Below, one piece after another: positions 9,157 through 19,000 of a stretch of 64,000 nt of DNA. Below the pieces are notes generated by a model. The model saw only the letters and a program-made list of their open reading frames with translations. It did not search any database and was not told where the DNA came from. Position 1 is the first letter of the stretch, and every line of letters begins with the position of its first letter. A program made the translations under genes and the position numbers. Source of the DNA: Butyricicoccus faecihominis (GTDB taxonomy: Bacteria > Bacillota > Clostridia > Oscillospirales > Butyricicoccaceae); contig NZ_JANGCE010000014.1 of the NCBI RefSeq assembly GCF_024462775.1, forward strand, positions 1 to 64,000. Direction: 5' to 3'.

Positions 9157-9441
9157 TCATAGTACCCATTGCGCAAGGAGCAGCCCTGTACAAAATGCAA
9201 GCTGTATAACAATCAGAATTACTGTTGCGACACGAAGGGCCCGCATTTTCCAGCCGCGCCACCAATAGCGATTTAATTGCGTTTTGTAATAGCCGCGAAG
9301 CCTTTCGGGAATATCCACACCCTGTGTATATGCTTCTTTGATGAAATATTGTTCTCCGTTTCCACCGTCAAGCGCGACGTGAATCGCCATGCGATAAATG
9401 CTATCTAAAGCCAACGGGTCGTTATTTTTATTTAACGTCAT
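9157..9441 (-). CDS. Small membrane protein of unknown function
   Basis: A 94-residue protein I do not recognise. A soluble N-terminal part of about 65 residues (rich in charged and Tyr/Trp residues, with QLNRYWWRGWKMRA) precedes one C-terminal membrane helix (VATVILIVIQLAFCTGLLLA). GAGG lies 9-10 bases before the ATG. It is divergent from the XRE regulator gene and shares with it the palindrome at 9463-9489, so the regulator probably controls it. Confidence 0.65.
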   Translation of the reverse strand: MTLNKNNDPLALDSIYRMAIHVALDGGNGEQYFIKEAYTQGVDIPERLRGYYKTQLNRYWWRGWKMRALRVATVILIVIQLAFCTGLLLAQWVL

Positions 9442-9462
9442 GTCAATATACCTCTTTTCATT

Positions 9463-9489
9463 TTAAGACGTTATAATTATACGTCTTAA
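9463..9489. promoter_or_regulatory. Palindromic operator in the divergent region
   Basis: TTAAGACGT and ACGTCTTAA are perfect inverted arms around a 9-base centre that contains TATAAT. It sits 22 bp before the small membrane protein start and 66 bp before the XRE gene. A dimeric helix-turn-helix regulator bound here would cover the minus-strand promoter. Confidence 0.65.
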
Positions 9490-9554
9490 ATAACTAAAAT
9501 TCAAGTTTTTAGCGAAGTATAATAAACGTAAGAACGAACCAAACAGGTGATTAA

Positions 9555-9860
9555 ATGAAAAGTGTTCTGGATGAAATTACAAGGCTTCGCTTGAATAGAG
9601 GATGGAGTGAATATGACTTAGCAAAAAGTTCAGGTCTATCACAATCAACTATTTCCACATGGTATAGAAAACAGCAAACACCTACCATACAGACTTTGGA
9701 TAAAGTATGCAACGGATTCGGGATTACTTTGTCACAATTTTTTGCCGGCGGTGAAGAATCATTCCCCCTCACAATGGAACAAAGAACCTTATTGGATAAT
9801 TGGTCTACTCTGAATTTCAAGCAACAGAGAATTATTTTGGATCTGCTACAAAATATGTAG
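9555..9860 (+). CDS. XRE-family helix-turn-helix regulator
   Basis: A 101-residue DNA-binding protein with a typical Cro/C1-type HTH in its first 70 residues (LAKSSGLSQSTISTWYRK) and a short C-terminal tail. AGGTG precedes the ATG. The coding sequence is clearly AT-richer than its neighbours, which suggests recent transfer. Its divergent neighbour is the small membrane protein, and the palindrome between them is the likely binding site. Confidence 0.85.
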   Translation: MKSVLDEITRLRLNRGWSEYDLAKSSGLSQSTISTWYRKQQTPTIQTLDKVCNGFGITLSQFFAGGEESFPLTMEQRTLLDNWSTLNFKQQRIILDLLQNM

Positions 9861-9870
9861 CAGATATGTT

Positions 9871-9973
9871 TGTCATCCTGAGCGTAGCGAAGGATCTCGC
9901 GCGAACGCGCGGTTCCTACCGAAATTCGCGCGTTCGCGCGAGATTCTTCGTCACTACGTTCCTCAGAATGACA
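9871..9973. repeat. GC-rich hairpin core repeat
   Basis: Inverted repeat from TGTCATCCTGAG to CTCAGAATGACA with inner arms TCTCGCGCGAACGCGCG and CGCGCGTTCGCGCGAGA. It is the same core found at 33546, 35595 and 41369, but here without the outer terminal repeats. It lies between the XRE gene and the end of the rnf operon. Confidence 0.85.
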
Positions 9974-10042
9974 ATTTAGTACAGCTTATCTGAATGACAT
10001 TGGTGACCGCACCACGCCGCGCATTTCATTGTGACCAGACGC

Positions 10043-10076
10043 AACAACGCCGCCGGGCAAACCCGGCGGCGTTGTT
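10043..10076. terminator. Terminator after mrnC
   Basis: A 15-bp perfect stem (AACAACGCCGCCGGG with its complement) around a 4-base loop, 9 bp beyond the mrnC stop. The T-run is better on the plus strand. Confidence 0.7.
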
Positions 10077-10084
10077 TTATGCAG

Positions 10085-10489
10085 TTACGAAAACCCTTCC
10101 GCGATCGTTTCAAACAATTCGTTGACACGGTCGTACTGCTGGCGCAGGTACAGCCAGCCGAACAGCGCTTCCAGCGCAGTGGCCTGCGCGTACTCGGCGA
10201 TGGACGCCGATTTGGGCACGCTTTTCGGTTTGGCGTTGCGCCCGCGGCGGAAAACGGCTTCTTCCTCCTCGGTGAGGAGCGGCAGGATGCGCGCGGCCGC
10301 TTTGGCCTGCGCAGCCGCGCGGACCAGCTCGGTCGTGCGGTTGTGCAGGTTTTTAGAGGTCTGTGTGCCCGCGCAAGCGAGCAGGGCGCGCACCATGATC
10401 TCGTACACCGCGTCACCCACATGCGCGAGCGCCAAACTCGACATCTGTGCGAGCGCGGCGTCGTCCAGCCGGGGGCGGAGGTAGTCCAT
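10085..10489 (-). CDS. mrnC: Mini-ribonuclease III
   Basis: A 134-residue RNase III catalytic domain without the double-stranded RNA binding domain, as in Mini-III of Firmicutes, which matures 23S rRNA ends. The motif LALAHVGDAVYEIMVRA holds the catalytic Asp, and ALEALFGWLYL carries the second acidic site. Length matches the family. The ATG overlaps the rnfB stop by one base (TAATG), so it is translationally coupled to the rnf operon. In many Firmicutes it sits next to cysS instead, so this placement is unusual. Confidence 0.88.
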   Translation of the reverse strand: MDYLRPRLDDAALAQMSSLALAHVGDAVYEIMVRALLACAGTQTSKNLHNRTTELVRAAAQAKAAARILPLLTEEEEAVFRRGRNAKPKSVPKSASIAEYAQATALEALFGWLYLRQQYDRVNELFETIAEGFS

Positions 10490-11397
10490 TACTTGCCTTC
10501 CGGCGCGGCGGGAGCGGCTGCGGCAGCCTTTTCAGCAGCGGCGGCCTTGGCCTTTTCAGCCTGCGCCTTCTGCATGGCGGCAAACTTGGCCTTTTCCTCG
10601 GCGGTCGGTACGGGCTCGATGCAGCCCTTGGGGCAAACCTTGGCGCACATCTTGCAATTCTTGCACTTGTCGTAGTCGATCTTAGCCACGTTGTTTTCCA
10701 CGTGGATCGCATCGAACTTACAGGTCTTTTCACACATCTTGCAGCCGATACAGCCGACGGAGCAAACCTTTGTCACCTCCGGGCCCTTGTCGCGCGACAT
10801 GCAGTTGACATGGGTCTTTTTGCTTTCAGGGGCAAGATCGATCAGCTTCTTCGGGCAGGCGGAAACGCACTGGCCGCAGGCCACGCACTTTTCCGTATCG
10901 ACCTTGGCTACGCCGTCCACGATGTGGATCGCGTCAAACGCGCAGGCCTTGACGCAGGAGCCGAGGCCCATGCAGCCGAACGCGCAAGCCTTGGGGCCGC
11001 CCGCGACGCGCATGGCGGCGGTGCAGTCCTGCAAGCCTTCGTACTTGGCCTTGTCGAGCGCGTTGCAGCCGCCGCCGCAATGTACATGCGCGACCTGACG
11101 CTCCGCGTCCGACACCGTGACGCCCATGACCTCGGCGATCTTTTCAGCGGCGGCGGCGCCGCCCACCGGGCAGCCGTTTACCGGCGCGGTGCCCTCGACG
11201 ATGGCGGCGGCAAGGCCGTCGCAGCCGGGGTAGCCGCAGCCGCCGCAGTTGGCGCCGGGCAGACACTCGCGCACGAGCGGCACGCGCTCATCCACTTCAA
11301 CCGCGAACACCTTTGCCGCGACGCCGAGCAGGATGGCGAAAACGACACCCATGACAAACAGCACCGCGACCGCCGCGATTACATTTTGCATATTCAT
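10489..11397 (-). CDS. rnfB: Rnf complex subunit B, polyferredoxin
   Basis: A 302-residue iron-sulfur subunit that passes electrons from ferredoxin into the Na+/H+-pumping Rnf complex. It has one N-terminal membrane helix, then a cluster motif (CLPGANCGGCGYPGC), several ferredoxin motifs (CMGLGSCVKAC, CVACGQCVSACPKK, CSVGCIGCKMCEKTC, CKNCKMCAKVCPKG) and an Ala/Lys/Glu-rich C-terminal tail of about 35 residues. The start is ambiguous between 11397 and 11391. It is the sixth rnf gene. Confidence 0.93.
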   Translation of the reverse strand: MNMQNVIAAVAVLFVMGVVFAILLGVAAKVFAVEVDERVPLVRECLPGANCGGCGYPGCDGLAAAIVEGTAPVNGCPVGGAAAAEKIAEVMGVTVSDAERQVAHVHCGGGCNALDKAKYEGLQDCTAAMRVAGGPKACAFGCMGLGSCVKACAFDAIHIVDGVAKVDTEKCVACGQCVSACPKKLIDLAPESKKTHVNCMSRDKGPEVTKVCSVGCIGCKMCEKTCKFDAIHVENNVAKIDYDKCKNCKMCAKVCPKGCIEPVPTAEEKAKFAAMQKAQAEKAKAAAAEKAAAAAPAAPEGK

Positions 11398-11415
11398 ATT
11401 AATTCATATCCTCCC

Positions 11416-12033
11416 TTACTTCCAGATCTGTAAGCCGGAGAAGCCCATGAAGGACATAGCGAGCAGCGCAGCGGAAACCAGCGCGATCGGGAAGCCCTCG
11501 AAGCACTTGGGGCATTTTGCGGTCGCATCCAGACGCTCGCGGATGGACGCGAACAGCACGATCGCCAGCGTATAGCCGATACCGGCGCACACACCGTAAA
11601 CCACCGAACCGATGAAGGAATAGCCGTTATCGATATTGGAGATAGCGGCGCCAAGCACGGCGCAGTTGGTGGTGATCAGCGGCAGGAAAATACCAAGCGC
11701 GGAATAAAGCGCGGGCATCGACTTCTTCATGAACATTTCAACGAACTGCACCAGCGTCGCGATAACAAGGATGAACGCGATCGTCTGCATGTAGCCAAGG
11801 CCCAGCGGCTCCAAAATGAAGTACTGAACCGCCCACGATACCGCGGAGGCCAGCGCCATGACGAAGATAACCGCCATGCCCATGCCCACTGCCGTGTCGG
11901 TCTTCTTCGATACGCCGAAGAACGAGCAGCAGCCGAGGAACTGGACCAGAATGTAGTTGTTTACCAGAATCGCCGCGATAGCGAGGGACAGGAGATCGGT
12001 GATCCCCATGGAAGCGGGTAATGCGAAAGACAT
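11416..12033 (-). CDS. rnfA: Rnf complex subunit A
   Basis: A 205-residue membrane subunit with six predicted helices and two short Cys-containing segments (VQFLGCCSFFGV and TTNCAVLG) in half-helices, as in RnfA/RnfE, where they hold an intramembrane cluster. The start codon abuts the rnfE stop (TAAATG) with GGGGG upstream. Confidence 0.93.
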   Translation of the reverse strand: MSFALPASMGITDLLSLAIAAILVNNYILVQFLGCCSFFGVSKKTDTAVGMGMAVIFVMALASAVSWAVQYFILEPLGLGYMQTIAFILVIATLVQFVEMFMKKSMPALYSALGIFLPLITTNCAVLGAAISNIDNGYSFIGSVVYGVCAGIGYTLAIVLFASIRERLDATAKCPKCFEGFPIALVSAALLAMSFMGFSGLQIWK

Positions 12034-12657
12034 TTACTTGTCCCCCTTTCCAGCCATGACCTTCTGGATCACAGCGAAGATGAAGCCCATCATGAGGAAG
12101 CCGCCCGCGGGCAGGATCATCATGACCATGGGATTGGAATTGAAGAACGGTACCGCGATACCCTTGATGCCGTTCACGTAGCCGGACAGGATGGTGCCTG
12201 CGCCCAGCAGCTCGCGGAAGAAGCCCATGAGGACCAGCGCGAACGTAAAGCCAAGGCCCATGACCACGCCGTCCAGCGCGGAGGGCATCACCTTGTTCTT
12301 GGACGCGAACGCCTCGGCGCGGCCGAGGATAATGCAGTTAACAACGATAAGCGGCAGGAACAGGCCGAGAGAAGCGGCCAGATCCGGCAGGTAAGCGTTC
12401 AGCGCCATCTGAATCAGCGTAACGAACGTTGCGATGATGGTGATGAAGCACGCGATACGAACCTTTTCCGGAATAATCTTGCGAAGGATGGAAATAACGA
12501 CGTTGGAGCAGATCAGAACGACGGTGGCCGCAAGACCCATGCCGATCGCGTTGTTCAGCGAGGTCGTCGTGGCGAGCGCGGGGCAAAGGCCGATGGTCTG
12601 CATGAATACCGGGTTGTCGAGGATGACGCCGGCCTTCAGTTGATCACTAAATTTCAT
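12034..12657 (-). CDS. rnfE: Rnf complex subunit E
   Basis: A 207-residue membrane subunit paralogous to RnfA, with the matching Cys segments (MQTIGLCPALATT and VVNCIILGRAEAFASKNKV). The start at 12657 follows GGAGGAAGCC; an upstream extension lacks a ribosome site and would overlap rnfG. Confidence 0.93.
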   Translation of the reverse strand: MKFSDQLKAGVILDNPVFMQTIGLCPALATTTSLNNAIGMGLAATVVLICSNVVISILRKIIPEKVRIACFITIIATFVTLIQMALNAYLPDLAASLGLFLPLIVVNCIILGRAEAFASKNKVMPSALDGVVMGLGFTFALVLMGFFRELLGAGTILSGYVNGIKGIAVPFFNSNPMVMMILPAGGFLMMGFIFAVIQKVMAGKGDK

Positions 12658-12670
12658 AATGGCTTCCTCC

Positions 12671-13279
12671 TTAACCCAAAGTCGCAGCATACGCCGCGGC
12701 GGTGTTGACGCCGTCGGTCACCGCACGGGAGGTGATCGTCGCGCCGGTAATGGCGTTGATCGTGCCGCCGTCCTTGGTAACCTGAAGCTGGCCGTCCGCC
12801 GGCTGGCCGGCGTACTGCGCGATCCATGCGTCGTCGGTCTGGCTCTTCGCGCCAAGACCCGGGGTCTCCGCGTGGCCGGTCACCTTCGCGCCGGCGATGG
12901 TGCCGTCCGCGTTCACGCCGACGATCATGGTCAGCGCGCCGCCGAAGCCCTTGGGCTGTACTTCAAGGCAGTAGCCCGCGTCGGCGCCGTCCACGTCCGC
13001 TTTGTAAACGCCCGAAATGGCTGCCGCCGAGCGGCCCGCCGGCAGCGATACGCCGGCCGCCGCGACGTCTTCCGCCGCAAGGGTCACTTCCATATCGGTG
13101 AAATGCGCGCCCGGAATGATCTCTTCCATGGCGGCGTTACGGGTCTTTTCCTGATTGTCTTTGATCAGCGGCTCGGTCACGCCGTTGGCAACGCCGAGAA
13201 GCAGCGCGCAGACCAGTGTGATAAGGCCCAGTACGATGACGAGCTGGATAATGCCGCCTTCTTTTTTGCTGCTGTCCAT
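12671..13279 (-). CDS. rnfG: Rnf complex subunit G, flavoprotein
   Basis: A 202-residue protein with one N-terminal membrane helix and an extracytoplasmic FMN-binding domain. The motif ITGATITSRAV carries the Thr to which FMN is covalently linked. GGAGG precedes the ATG, which starts one base after the rnfD stop. Confidence 0.93.
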   Translation of the reverse strand: MDSSKKEGGIIQLVIVLGLITLVCALLLGVANGVTEPLIKDNQEKTRNAAMEEIIPGAHFTDMEVTLAAEDVAAAGVSLPAGRSAAAISGVYKADVDGADAGYCLEVQPKGFGGALTMIVGVNADGTIAGAKVTGHAETPGLGAKSQTDDAWIAQYAGQPADGQLQVTKDGGTINAITGATITSRAVTDGVNTAAAYAATLG

Positions 13280-13280
13280 A

Positions 13281-14312
13281 TTACTGCGCCTCCTTTTTCT
13301 TTTCTAAAGCGTAGCCGAACTTGCGGGGATGGGTGGCCTTGTCGATCGCCCAAACCAGCGTGTTCATGATAAGGATGGAGTACGATACGCCCTCCGGCAG
13401 GCCGCCGAAATAGCGGATGAACACGGTTAAAAGACCGCACCCAATGCCGAAGATGACCTGACCCTTGGGGGTGACCGGGCTGGTGACGTAATCGGTCGCC
13501 ATAAAGATCGCGCCGAGCATCAAGCCGCCGGAAAGCACCTGCGCCAGCATCCATTCCAGACGCGGCTGGCCGCCCATCGGGAACAGGAAGGTAATGACCG
13601 CAACGGTGAGGATGTAAGCCGCCGGGATATTGATGGTAATGACCTTGCGGTACAGTAAGTACAGGCCGCCCGCGATCAGCGCGAGGGCGGAGGTCTCGCC
13701 GATGACGCCGCCGGACTGGCCGAGCAGCAGGTCCATCATGCCGGTAACGGGCGCGGGGTTCGCGCCGTTCTGCACCCACGGCAGCAGGCCGGCCTTCATG
13801 TTGGCAAGCGGGGTGGCGGTGGAGATCGCATCGGTCACGGCGACATTCTTGATCCAGTCGACCGCGGCTTTCGGCGCGACCCAAGCGGTCATCAGCGCCG
13901 GCCAGGAAGCCATCATGAACGCACGCGCGCCGAGCGCCGGGTTCATGAAGTTCTTGCCCAGACCGCCAAACAGCATCTTCACGATGATGATGCCGAACAG
14001 GCCGCCGAACACGGGCATCCACCAGGGAGCCGCGACCGGGATGTTGAAGGCGATCAGCACGCCGGTGACCATGGCGGACAAATCGCGCACGGTGACGGGC
14101 TGATGCACTATTTTGCAGTAGAGCGCCTCAAACACGCCGCAGGACACCATCGAAATGATGGTGAGCACGAGCGCACGGGGCCCGAAGGTGAACACCGCGA
14201 CGGCCAGCGCCGGGATCAGCGCGATCAGCACGTCCAGCATCAGGCTGCGGGTGTCGTCCTCCGCCTTGATGTGGGGCGAGGAGGTGACGACGACTTTACT
14301 TAAATCATACAT
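13281..14312 (-). CDS. rnfD: Rnf complex subunit D, flavoprotein
   Basis: A 343-residue membrane subunit with about nine helices and a flavin-attachment motif in TDAISTATPLANMK, where FMN joins Thr through phosphate. The start at 14312 follows AAGGAGGGG. The longer upstream reading is a low-complexity frame inside rnfC and was rejected. Confidence 0.93.
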   Translation of the reverse strand: MYDLSKVVVTSSPHIKAEDDTRSLMLDVLIALIPALAVAVFTFGPRALVLTIISMVSCGVFEALYCKIVHQPVTVRDLSAMVTGVLIAFNIPVAAPWWMPVFGGLFGIIIVKMLFGGLGKNFMNPALGARAFMMASWPALMTAWVAPKAAVDWIKNVAVTDAISTATPLANMKAGLLPWVQNGANPAPVTGMMDLLLGQSGGVIGETSALALIAGGLYLLYRKVITINIPAAYILTVAVITFLFPMGGQPRLEWMLAQVLSGGLMLGAIFMATDYVTSPVTPKGQVIFGIGCGLLTVFIRYFGGLPEGVSYSILIMNTLVWAIDKATHPRKFGYALEKKKEAQ

Positions 14313-14328
14313 ATTCGTTTTCCCCTCC

Positions 14329-15723
14329 TTACTTCTTTTCGGCTTCGGCGGCCTTTTCGGCCTCGGCCTTTGCCTTTTCAGCGTCCGCCTTGGCCTTTGC
14401 GGCCATGCGCTGCGCCTGTATCTTGCCCTTGGACAGGCGGAACTGGGCCACCAGCGGAATGCGCGCGGGGCACACATAGGCGCACGAGCCGCACTCGATG
14501 CAATCCATCATGCCGCACTTTGCCGCTTCGTCCAGATTATCCGCCTTGCCATACACGTTCATGTACATGGGCAGCAGATGCATCGGGCAAGCGCCGATGC
14601 ACTTGCCGCAGCGGATGCACTGCGGGTTTTCCACACGCTTATCCTCTTCGCCGCACATAGCGAGGAACGCGTTTGTGCCCTTAAACACCGGGATTTCGAG
14701 CGAGTACTGTGCCACGCCCATCATCGGGCCGCCCATCAGAAGCTTATTGGGCGCTTCTTTAAAGCCGCCGCACGCGTCGATCAGCTTTTCGATCTGCGTG
14801 CCGATGCGGACTTCAAGGTTCTTGGGGTCCGCCACGGCGGAGCCGGAAACCGTAACGATACGGCGGATGACCGGCATGCCCTGCGCGAAGCAGCGGTAGA
14901 CAGCGCCCGTGGTATCCACATTGAACACGGCGCAGCCCGCGTCCGCCGGCAGCTTGCCGGAGGGAACCTCGCGGCCGGTGCAGGCGTTAATGAGCTGCTT
15001 TTCCGCGCCCTGCGGGTATTTACACTTTAAGGGGTAGAGCTTTAGCCGCGGGTCGGAAGCCATCAGTTCCTGCAGCTTCGGGAAGGTATCGGACTTGTTT
15101 TCCTCGATCGCGATGATCGCAGTCTGCACGCCCATGAGATCGGCCAGCATTTTCAGGCCTTCAACGACCTCTTCGGGGCGCTCGAGCAGCAGACGGTGGT
15201 CGGACGTGATGTAGGGTTCGCATTCGGCGCCGTTTACGATGATGGTATCGCACTTGCCGATGCCGGATTGGATTTTGACGTGAGTCGGGAACGTCGCGCC
15301 GCCGTGGCCGACGATGCCGCTCTTGCGGATATGTTCGATGCGCTCCTCGTTCGTCATTGCCGTAAAGTCATACGGATGCACAGATTCGTGGAGCCGGTCC
15401 TCGCCGTCGTTTTCGATCACGATGGAAAGGATCTTGTTGCCGCTTGGATGCAGCATGGGAGCTACTGCCGTGACCTTGCCGGACACGGTCGCGTGGATCG
15501 GCGCCGAGACAAAACCGCCCGCCTCGGCGACCGTCTGGCCCAGATCCACGATGTCGCCGACCGAAACGATCGGCTTCGCCGGAGCGCCGATGTGCATAGA
15601 AACCGGAAGTATTACCTTCTCAGGCAACGCCAGCTTCTCGATCGGCTTGGTGTTTGTCGCGGCCTTGTATCCCGGATCGCTGTGGGTACCGGGATGAATG
15701 CCGCCACGGAACGAATACACCAT
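14329..15723 (-). CDS. rnfC: Rnf complex subunit C, NADH-binding
   Basis: A 464-residue peripheral subunit that reduces NAD+ with electrons from the complex. It has the RnfC barrel-sandwich start (YSFRGGIHPGTH), a nucleotide and FMN fold (GHGGATFPTHVK, NGAECEPYITSDHRL) and two 4Fe-4S motifs (CIRCGKCIGACPMHL and CIECGSCAYVCPARI). The C-terminal Ala/Lys/Glu tail of about 40 residues resembles that of RnfB. The start at 15723 follows GAGGTG. It is the first gene of the operon. Confidence 0.93.
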   Translation of the reverse strand: MVYSFRGGIHPGTHSDPGYKAATNTKPIEKLALPEKVILPVSMHIGAPAKPIVSVGDIVDLGQTVAEAGGFVSAPIHATVSGKVTAVAPMLHPSGNKILSIVIENDGEDRLHESVHPYDFTAMTNEERIEHIRKSGIVGHGGATFPTHVKIQSGIGKCDTIIVNGAECEPYITSDHRLLLERPEEVVEGLKMLADLMGVQTAIIAIEENKSDTFPKLQELMASDPRLKLYPLKCKYPQGAEKQLINACTGREVPSGKLPADAGCAVFNVDTTGAVYRCFAQGMPVIRRIVTVSGSAVADPKNLEVRIGTQIEKLIDACGGFKEAPNKLLMGGPMMGVAQYSLEIPVFKGTNAFLAMCGEEDKRVENPQCIRCGKCIGACPMHLLPMYMNVYGKADNLDEAAKCGMMDCIECGSCAYVCPARIPLVAQFRLSKGKIQAQRMAAKAKADAEKAKAEAEKAAEAEKK

Positions 15724-15832
15724 GTTTTTCACCTCTCTATTTTTTTGCGCAAGAAGAACCGAAGGGAGCCCCTTCGGCTCCATCTTCAAACGATATGGTT
15801 AGGCAGCGCCTTCACACAGCCTTACATAGTAG

Positions 15833-15862
15833 ATTATACTGTTGTTTACCCCCAATAAGCAA
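15833..15862 (-). promoter_or_regulatory. rnf operon promoter
   Basis: On the minus strand TTGCTT (15862-15857), an 18-bp spacer and TATAAT (15838-15833) lie about 110 bp before rnfC. The rest of 15724-16019 shows a small hairpin (GAAGGGAGCCCCTTC region, 15759-15780) and no gene. Confidence 0.6.
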
Positions 15863-16019
15863 CCCCGAAACTCAAAAAACTTGCCTCAATGCAAAAAAAA
15901 TTTGCGCACAATGGGTAAATTGTGGTGAAGTGTAACGGTCGATTTGTGAATAAATACTGAACGGCCGCCGCGCGCGAACGCTGCCGAATCATACCGTAAA
16001 AAGTATACTTTTGGGAATT

Positions 16020-19000
16020 TTACGCGGCGAGCAGCTGGACGACCAGCCGTTCCAGCATCACGGCTGCTTCGGCGCGGGTAACCGGGCTTTTTAGATCGAG
16101 CGAGCCGTCGGGCCGCCCGGTGAACAGCCCCTTCTCCCGCGCCCACCGCACCGCGGGAAGCGCCCAATCAGAGGGTTCCGCGTTACTGGGAAGGAAGGAT
16201 TGGCCCGCCACACTTGGGCTTCCGGCGTAGCGGTGCAAGATGGTGACGAGCTGTTCGCGCGATACCGGTCGGTCTGCCGCAAAATCCGGACCGATCCCGC
16301 GGATCAGTTCGTTTTCGGCCGCCCATGCGGCGGCCTCGGAATAATAGCGGTTTGCAGCCAGATCGTCAAATCCGCCGTCTCCTTGGGCGGCGGGGCAGCT
16401 TTCCAATCGGTGCAGCACGGTTGCAAGCATGCCCCGGCTCATTCCGCCGTCCGGCCAAAAGGTGGTTTCCGTCATGCCGCCGAACAGGCCGCGCGCCGCG
16501 ACAAAGGTGACCGCGTCCTTCGCCCAGCTTCGGCCGTCCATATCGCTGAACGTTTTGTCTTGATCGACAATGCGCAGCGAGCAGGTCGCGTGGCACAAAA
16601 AAGCCACGCCTTCCTCCGATACGGCGGATTTTGGAATCACGCGCTCGCCGCCGTCCGGCAGATGCGCCAGCGGCACCAACCCGGAACGCGGCGAATCGAC
16701 CGGGATGGTCACGGTAAGCGGCGGCGCGCCGTCCGGCACGGTAACGGCCGCGCTCGTCGCCCCTTCGGGCGAGATCAGCGTATCGATACGCACGCCGGAG
16801 GGCGTAAGGTCGCTGATGCGCCGGGTGCCGTCCGTTTCAGTGGTTTCGGTTCGCTTGGTACCGTTTTGCAGCGTCACGGTATGCTCGGCCGGCGGCGTTT
16901 CTTGGGCCGCCGCGCCGATACCGCCGGACGGGCCGTTCCCGGTGCCGCCGCCGGTTCCTCCGCCAGAACCGCCGCCCGGTCGGCTCGGATCGGCCGGAGG
17001 TTCGGATGGGCCGGGCGGCTCCGGTTGCTCGGGCTCGGTCGGCGTATCCGGTACGTTGGTCGGCGGCAAGGCTGGGGTGAGCGCCGCGATCTCTTGCTCC
17101 GTCAAAACTCTATTATATAAGGTAAGCGCGCCGATACCGCCGGTCATGCCTTTCCCAAGATAGGCGGTTGGCAATAGAAAGGTGGAACAATCCGGCAGGC
17201 GCATCACGCCCGGCATGGACGTGTCATACAGCATGGGGCCGCCCTGCTTTTTGCCGTCTATGTAAAGGGCCGTACCGTTCCGGTCGCCGGTCAGCACCAG
17301 TGTGCACCAGCGACCGGCGGGCAGGTGGGCGCCGTCAAAGCAAAAGGTGTAGTCGCCGCGCCGATAGCCGGGACAGCCCGTCTCTTCCACATTCCAATAA
17401 AAAGAGCCGTCCGCGCCTGTGTAAAGCAGGGTGTCGGGCGACATTTCCGTATCACAAAATATATCGATGCGGGCGGTATAGGGATAACCGATCGCAGCGA
17501 CCGGGAGCGTTAACGCGCCGGTTCCATCGAGACAGAGGGCGGGCCTACCTTCCAGCGTGTCAAACGTCGCGCCCCCCTCGGCCACGCCGTCGCGGCCGTT
17601 CTCCGTGCGGTCGGCGCCGTTCGATGCAAAGTCCAGATCAACCAGCATATCTGTTTGAGAGGCGACAAAACGGCCCGGATCGGCGTTGCCCGCCCGCGCG
17701 CCGACTTTTTCAAAGCGGCTGGCGAACCGCGCGCCCGTCTGTTTGTCCCCATCGCCGCACCATGTTTTTTCCGCGATCAGCGCCACGGCGTTTTTCATCC
17801 GGTCAAATAGGTCGACGGCTGCATAGCCGCCGCCAAAAGAGGCCTGTTCGTTCCAAAGGCAGAAAATCGCGCCCCGCGTTTGCGGATCGGCGGGCGAGAT
17901 ACCGGCGGACACGGCAAGGTCTTCGACCGCATACCGGTCAACCTGCGCGGCAAGGTCGAAATGATCCGGCAAACCGTTTCTTCCGCCGGTCGAAAGCTGG
18001 GTCAGGGAGCGGCGAACGTCGATAACGCCCCGGCCGGTTTGAAACGCGGTTCGCGCCGCCGCCGGGTCGTCCGGCCACAACAGGATATCCGCGGCGGACC
18101 GCATATCTTTGATTCCGTTCATATACCAGACTCGCGCTTGCTTCCCGGCTGCCCCCGCACGGTCTGCCAGCGCATCCGCAAGCTGTGCCAGCGCCGGTCC
18201 GTTCGCTTCGCCGTAGATCCCCGCGCCGACGTCGTAATACGCGCCCTGCAAAAACGGGTCGTCTCCGGTCAGATACGCATCGGTCAATCGCTGTAAGAAG
18301 CAGGCGGTCAGATCAAAGGCTTCGGGAAAAGATATATCGAACGCGCCGGTCTCATCCAAGGGAAGTTCGGCGGCGTTTGCAAAGCACGCGCCGCGTGCGG
18401 GGCCGACGATTTCGGTCACCACTTCGATTCCATAGGCTTTGGCCTGTGTCTGCAACGCCTGATAGGTTTCCTCGGTGTAGAAGCCGTCCGCAGCGGGCAG
18501 CAAGGGAAAGTCCTCACAGGCCAGCCGAAAGGCGGATTTTCCGGAAGCGGCGCTGCTGTCGTTGATGTGAAGGTGCAGCTCGTTAAGCTTGAACCACGCC
18601 ATATAGCGGGAAAGCTGCGCCAGCTCGTTCGGCGTAAGATAGGCCGACGCGATATCGAGCAGGCCGCCGCGCACGTCGTAACGCGGATAATCACGCGCCT
18701 GCCCGCGCGGGAACCGGGTATGCGCCGCATCCTGCCACAGCACCTGTACGAGCGAAACGCCGCCGTATAATACGCCCTGCGGCGCGGCGGCCGATATGGT
18801 AAAGACATCGCCGCTGTTCAGCGTGTAGCCTTCCTCACCGAGCGGCGAAAGCGAAGGATCGAGCCGAAGCAGCACATCGCCCGGCGCGGGCGATCCCACG
18901 CGTGTGGCAATGGGACGATTCAGCATATCCGAGAAAAAGGACGCGATTTGCCCCGCGGTGCCGTCAAGCGCCACGGCATCCTGTGGGGACAGCACCAAAG

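Noticed and set aside
15940-15970. Rex operator near the rnf operon
   Set aside because: Only a half-site TTGTGAA is present, without a matching inverted arm, and it lies beyond the rnf promoter.
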